Assembly: GCA_900551815.1 (NCBI GenBank)
Contig: URXE01000054.1
Location: forward strand, 1 to 15,342
Length of the DNA stretch: 15,342 nt
Origin: an uncultured Collinsella sp.
GTDB taxonomy: Bacteria; Actinomycetota; Coriobacteriia; Coriobacteriales; Coriobacteriaceae
Reading direction: 5' to 3'
Part shown: one piece after another, positions 13,155-15,342 of the stretch
Layout: every line of letters starts with the position of its first letter
Numbering within the stretch: position 1 is the stretch's first letter
Notes under the pieces: generated by a model
What the model saw: the letters and a program-made list of their open reading frames with translations, nothing else
Database searches by the model: none
Told to the model about the DNA's origin: nothing
Position numbers and translations under genes: made by a program

Positions 13155-13196
13155 AAAAGCCCGCTGGCAGTTCAATCAGTCTGCCAGCGGGCTTTT
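13155..13196. terminator. bidirectional terminator between convergent genes
   Basis: Bases 13155-13170 (AAAAGCCCGCTGGCAG) pair perfectly with 13181-13196 around a 10-base loop, with a T-run on both strands. It lies between the MoaE-like gene (plus strand) and the CmpB-domain gene (minus strand) and can serve both. Confidence 0.92.
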
Positions 13197-13229
13197 CTGT
13201 GCGTTGAAAAATCTCGGCATTGCGTGGCG

Positions 13230-14459
13230 CTACACGCGCGTCGCATCCTTGGGGCTCATGGTCATGCTCTGGAAGCGGTTCTCCATGTAATCGTTATCGA
13301 AATACTTGCCGTAGAACTGCGCGACGGGAATATCCGGCTCCGTGCCGTTGACGCGCTGGTACCAGTAGTCGAGCGACTGTAGCGTCATGACGCCGTCGAC
13401 CAGCATAATGACGGTAAAGATGACGGTAGCCGAGTAGCGACTCTTCCACGGAATCATGTTGATGAGCTTGAGCAACCTCGGCAGCAGCAGCTTGATCCAG
13501 ATGAGGCCACCCAGGCCCCACAGGCAGGCAAAGCCCGTACAGGTGCGTCCGCCCGTAAGGACGGCGAGTGGGTCGGGCATGCCGAACAGCTTCATGTGCG
13601 AGTAGCTCCACGAGACCACGCCAAATGAGGTCTGCATAAACCAGCCCACGAACACCTCAAAGCTCGCGCCGAGCACAGCGCTTACCAGGAAAATGATGAT
13701 GGGGTTCTTTTTATAGAAGCGGTTGAGCACCATGGTCATGAGTACGGCGCCAAAGCCATAGATGGGGCTGAAGGGACCAAACAGCATGCCGGCGCGGTTC
13801 TGGTAGACGCCTGGGTCGTCGACCGTCATGTGCCAGATATCCTCGGCGATCAGGCCGAGCACGCAGCAGACGAAGAATACCCAGAACAGGTTGAAGTAGT
13901 TGAGCTTGATGTAGCCCTCGCCGGTTTCATCGCGTCCGAGCATGCCCTCGTCCGCGGCGTCGCGGTTGAGCATCTCCTGCAGGCGGCGCTGGAGTTCGCG
14001 CTCCTGGCGCAGCGTGGGGTCGACGGTGGCCGAAAGCGCGATGAGGATGACGAGCTGGACGGCGGGGCGCAGCAGGAAGGGTCCGATGCCTTGGAGCATC
14101 ACGTCGACCAAAAGCTCGACGACGGTAAATGCGATAAGGATGTAGGACAGGCGGGCGGCGTTGCGGCGCTGGTTTTTGATAAGGTCCAGGCCAAAGATGA
14201 TCAGGATGACGGCGCTTGCCGCAGAGAGCATGATGCCGGCGACGATGAGTCCAACCGCGACGAGCGTGTTGTCGCCGAGCTTTTCGGCGGCGTTGCCGTT
14301 GATGAGCGCGGTAATGACCTGCCACATAAAGGCGGCGACCGACGGGAGCGTGCTCACGCCAGACAGGATGCACAGGACGGCGTACACCTTAATGACGAGG
14401 GGGATCTTCTTGACCTCCGTGGCGCTGGGGACGCTGGGGTCGAGTTCGTTTCGATCCAT
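13230..14459 (-). CDS. multi-pass membrane protein with CmpB domain (putative ABC-transporter permease)
   Basis: The 409-residue protein has two membrane parts. The N-terminal part (about 20-150) has roughly four hydrophobic segments of no recognised family. A charged linker (150-185) follows. The C-terminal part (about 186-360) has about five segments and the motif NRAGMLFGPFSPIYGFGAV (221-239), plus WSYSHMKLFG and a WGLGGLIW segment. These fit the Firmicutes/Actinobacteria family annotated as putative ABC-transporter type IV or CmpB, whose function is not established. No ATPase partner is nearby, so transport is unproven. Translation starts at the ATG at 14459-14457; GAAAGG lies just upstream on that strand. 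The gene runs convergent to the MoaE-like gene and divergent from purF. Confidence 0.8.
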   Translation of the reverse strand: MDRNELDPSVPSATEVKKIPLVIKVYAVLCILSGVSTLPSVAAFMWQVITALINGNAAEKLGDNTLVAVGLIVAGIMLSAASAVILIIFGLDLIKNQRRNAARLSYILIAFTVVELLVDVMLQGIGPFLLRPAVQLVILIALSATVDPTLRQERELQRRLQEMLNRDAADEGMLGRDETGEGYIKLNYFNLFWVFFVCCVLGLIAEDIWHMTVDDPGVYQNRAGMLFGPFSPIYGFGAVLMTMVLNRFYKKNPIIIFLVSAVLGASFEVFVGWFMQTSFGVVSWSYSHMKLFGMPDPLAVLTGGRTCTGFACLWGLGGLIWIKLLLPRLLKLINMIPWKSRYSATVIFTVIMLVDGVMTLQSLDYWYQRVNGTEPDIPVAQFYGKYFDNDYMENRFQSMTMSPKDATRV

Positions 14460-14485
14460 ACAGAACCTTTCTCGCTTTGTTGTAG

Positions 14486-14514
14486 GTTATAAGGATACGC
14501 CGCCGACCTGCCAA
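14486..14514 (-). promoter_or_regulatory. promoter for the CmpB-domain gene
   Basis: On the minus strand, TTGGCA (14514-14509) and TATAAC (14491-14486) are separated by 17 bases, a good sigma-70-type spacing. The promoter lies 27 bases before the start codon. Confidence 0.6.
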
Positions 14515-14535
14515 AAGACAGGACGAACGTCCCAA

Positions 14536-14549
14536 TTGCAACAATGCAA
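14536..14549. promoter_or_regulatory. operator-like palindrome TTGCA-n4-TGCAA
   Basis: TTGCAacaaTGCAA is a perfect dyad 22 bases upstream of the -35 of the minus-strand gene, in the divergent region shared with purF. Its size suits a small dimeric regulator, but no regulator is identified and a short palindrome may arise by chance. Confidence 0.3.
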
Positions 14550-14697
14550 CCCTCAACGGTGGGCGCGGCGGCCATCTGGGAGCGCGGGCGCTTGCACTGG
14601 ACAAGCCGATAAAATGTTTGGCCGCAAAACGGATTATTAGCTCGGTGGGCTTTTAAAAAGCGCTGCTCATGCGCTGGGGAGTGCGTCGCGCCGTGCG

Positions 14698-14703
14698 TAT
14701 AAT
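14698..14703 (+). promoter_or_regulatory. purF -10 hexamer
   Basis: TATAAT is a consensus -10 located 41 bases before the purF ATG. The matching -35 region (TGGGGA at 14675-14680) is poor and is partly covered by a small AGCGC/GCGCT dyad (14659-14675), so activation by a regulator is possible. Confidence 0.5.
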
Positions 14704-14744
14704 AAGGCGGGTAACGCCAAAATACGAGGCTCTGAGGGGATGCC

Positions 14745-15342
14745 ATGTCTCAAGAAACCATCCGCGCGGCCGAGCGCGCCGCGGGACAGGTGAACGCCAT
14801 GTCGACGTATGATCCGGACTCCGACCAGCTGCATGAGGAATGCGGCGTTTTTGGTGTCTGGGCGCCCGATCGCGACGTGGCTCGACTGACGTACTTTGGC
14901 CTGCGTGCACTGCAGCACCGTGGCCAAGAATCGGCGGGAATCGCCGTGGGTGACGGCGGTACGGTTATGGTCCGCAAGGATCTGGGCCTGCTCGACCGCG
15001 TGTTCTCCAATGCCGACTTGTCGACGCTCTCCGGTCAGCTGGCCGTGGGTCATGTGCGCTACGGCACCGCCGGCGCCAAGAGCTGGGAAGCCTCTCAGCC
15101 GCACCTCTCTACCATCAATAGCGTCATTATCGCGCTCGCGCACAACGGCACCCTCGTCAACACCGACGAGCTGCGTCGCCAGCTGATCGAGCTGGGCGTA
15201 CCGTTCCTCTCCAACTCGGATTCCGAGGTCGCGACCAAACTCATCGGCTACTTTACTCAGCGTACAGGCCATCTGCGCGAGGGCATTCGCAAGACCATGG
15301 AGCTCGTGCGCGGCGGCTACGCCATGACGCTCATCAACGAGC
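14745..15342 (+). CDS. purF: amidophosphoribosyltransferase, N-terminal part (runs off window)
   Basis: The first committed step of purine synthesis, transferring glutamine ammonia to PRPP. The frame is open from 14745 to the window end, giving 199 codons of a usual 470-500. The class II (Ntn-type) glutaminase domain is clear: EECGVFG with nucleophile Cys33, LQHRGQESAGIA, VGHVRYGTAG, LAHNGTLVN and NSDSEV. Residues 1-32 would be a propeptide removed to expose Cys33, longer than the 11 residues of Bacillus PurF. GAGGGG at 14734-14739 supports the ATG at 14745; a second in-frame ATG at 14799 (residue 19) has no good ribosome binding site. The gene is divergent from the CmpB-domain gene and has its own -10 at 14698-14703. 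Confidence 0.95.
   Translation, partial: MSQETIRAAERAAGQVNAMSTYDPDSDQLHEECGVFGVWAPDRDVARLTYFGLRALQHRGQESAGIAVGDGGTVMVRKDLGLLDRVFSNADLSTLSGQLAVGHVRYGTAGAKSWEASQPHLSTINSVIIALAHNGTLVNTDELRRQLIELGVPFLSNSDSEVATKLIGYFTQRTGHLREGIRKTMELVRGGYAMTLINE

Noticed and set aside
13830..14492. Plus-strand open frame of 220 codons opposite the CmpB-domain gene
   Set aside because: The minus strand encodes hydrophobic helices and a family motif; the plus-strand product is a low-complexity Asp/Glu/Val-rich shadow.

Overview
The window is high-GC DNA with dense, mostly plus-strand genes. Protein sequences, codon use and the PyrR-type leader that overlaps a Shine-Dalgarno site suggest an actinobacterium of the class Coriobacteriia, most likely Collinsella or a close relative. 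This assignment is inferred from the look of the sequence; no database was searched. Most of the window is nucleotide-biosynthesis housekeeping: the end of purA, then purD, carA, carB, purE, and the start of purF. No tRNA, rRNA, CRISPR array or complete insertion sequence is visible.

Layout. 1-567 is the C-terminal part of adenylosuccinate synthase, followed by a terminator. purD (TTG start) and a NUDIX ADP-ribose pyrophosphatase with an acidic N-terminal extension form a tight pair. A long inverted-repeat element then precedes an ABC half-exporter and a single-pass membrane protein of unknown function, which end at a strong terminator. A second long inverted repeat lies between that terminator and the carA leader. 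The leader holds a PyrR-type RNA hairpin whose lower stem pairs with the carA ribosome binding site, so UMP-dependent translational control of carAB is likely. CarA carries an unusual insert of about 36 residues between its catalytic Cys and His.

The 444-base gap between carB and purE is full of palindromes: two long hairpin elements, a perfect 16-bp terminator-like stem, and a possible decayed copy of the hairpin core. purE is followed closely by a class B sortase and then by a degenerate MoaE-like protein. A bidirectional terminator separates these from a minus-strand membrane protein with a CmpB domain (putative ABC-transporter permease). That gene and purF are divergent and share an intergenic promoter region; purF runs off the window.

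How the genes work together. PurF, PurD and PurE catalyse the first, second and carboxylation steps of IMP synthesis. PurA commits IMP to AMP. CarAB supplies carbamoyl phosphate for pyrimidines and arginine. The ABC transporter, sortase and two membrane proteins belong to the cell envelope and show no obvious link to the nucleotide genes.

The most unusual material is non-coding. Four rod-like elements of 90-107 nt (2747-2844, 5703-5809, 10715-10805, 10963-11052) each combine a long, nearly perfect stem with an internal loop and a small apical hairpin. The last two share a conserved core with two tandem G-A mismatch blocks and compensatory base changes, although their long arms differ completely in sequence.
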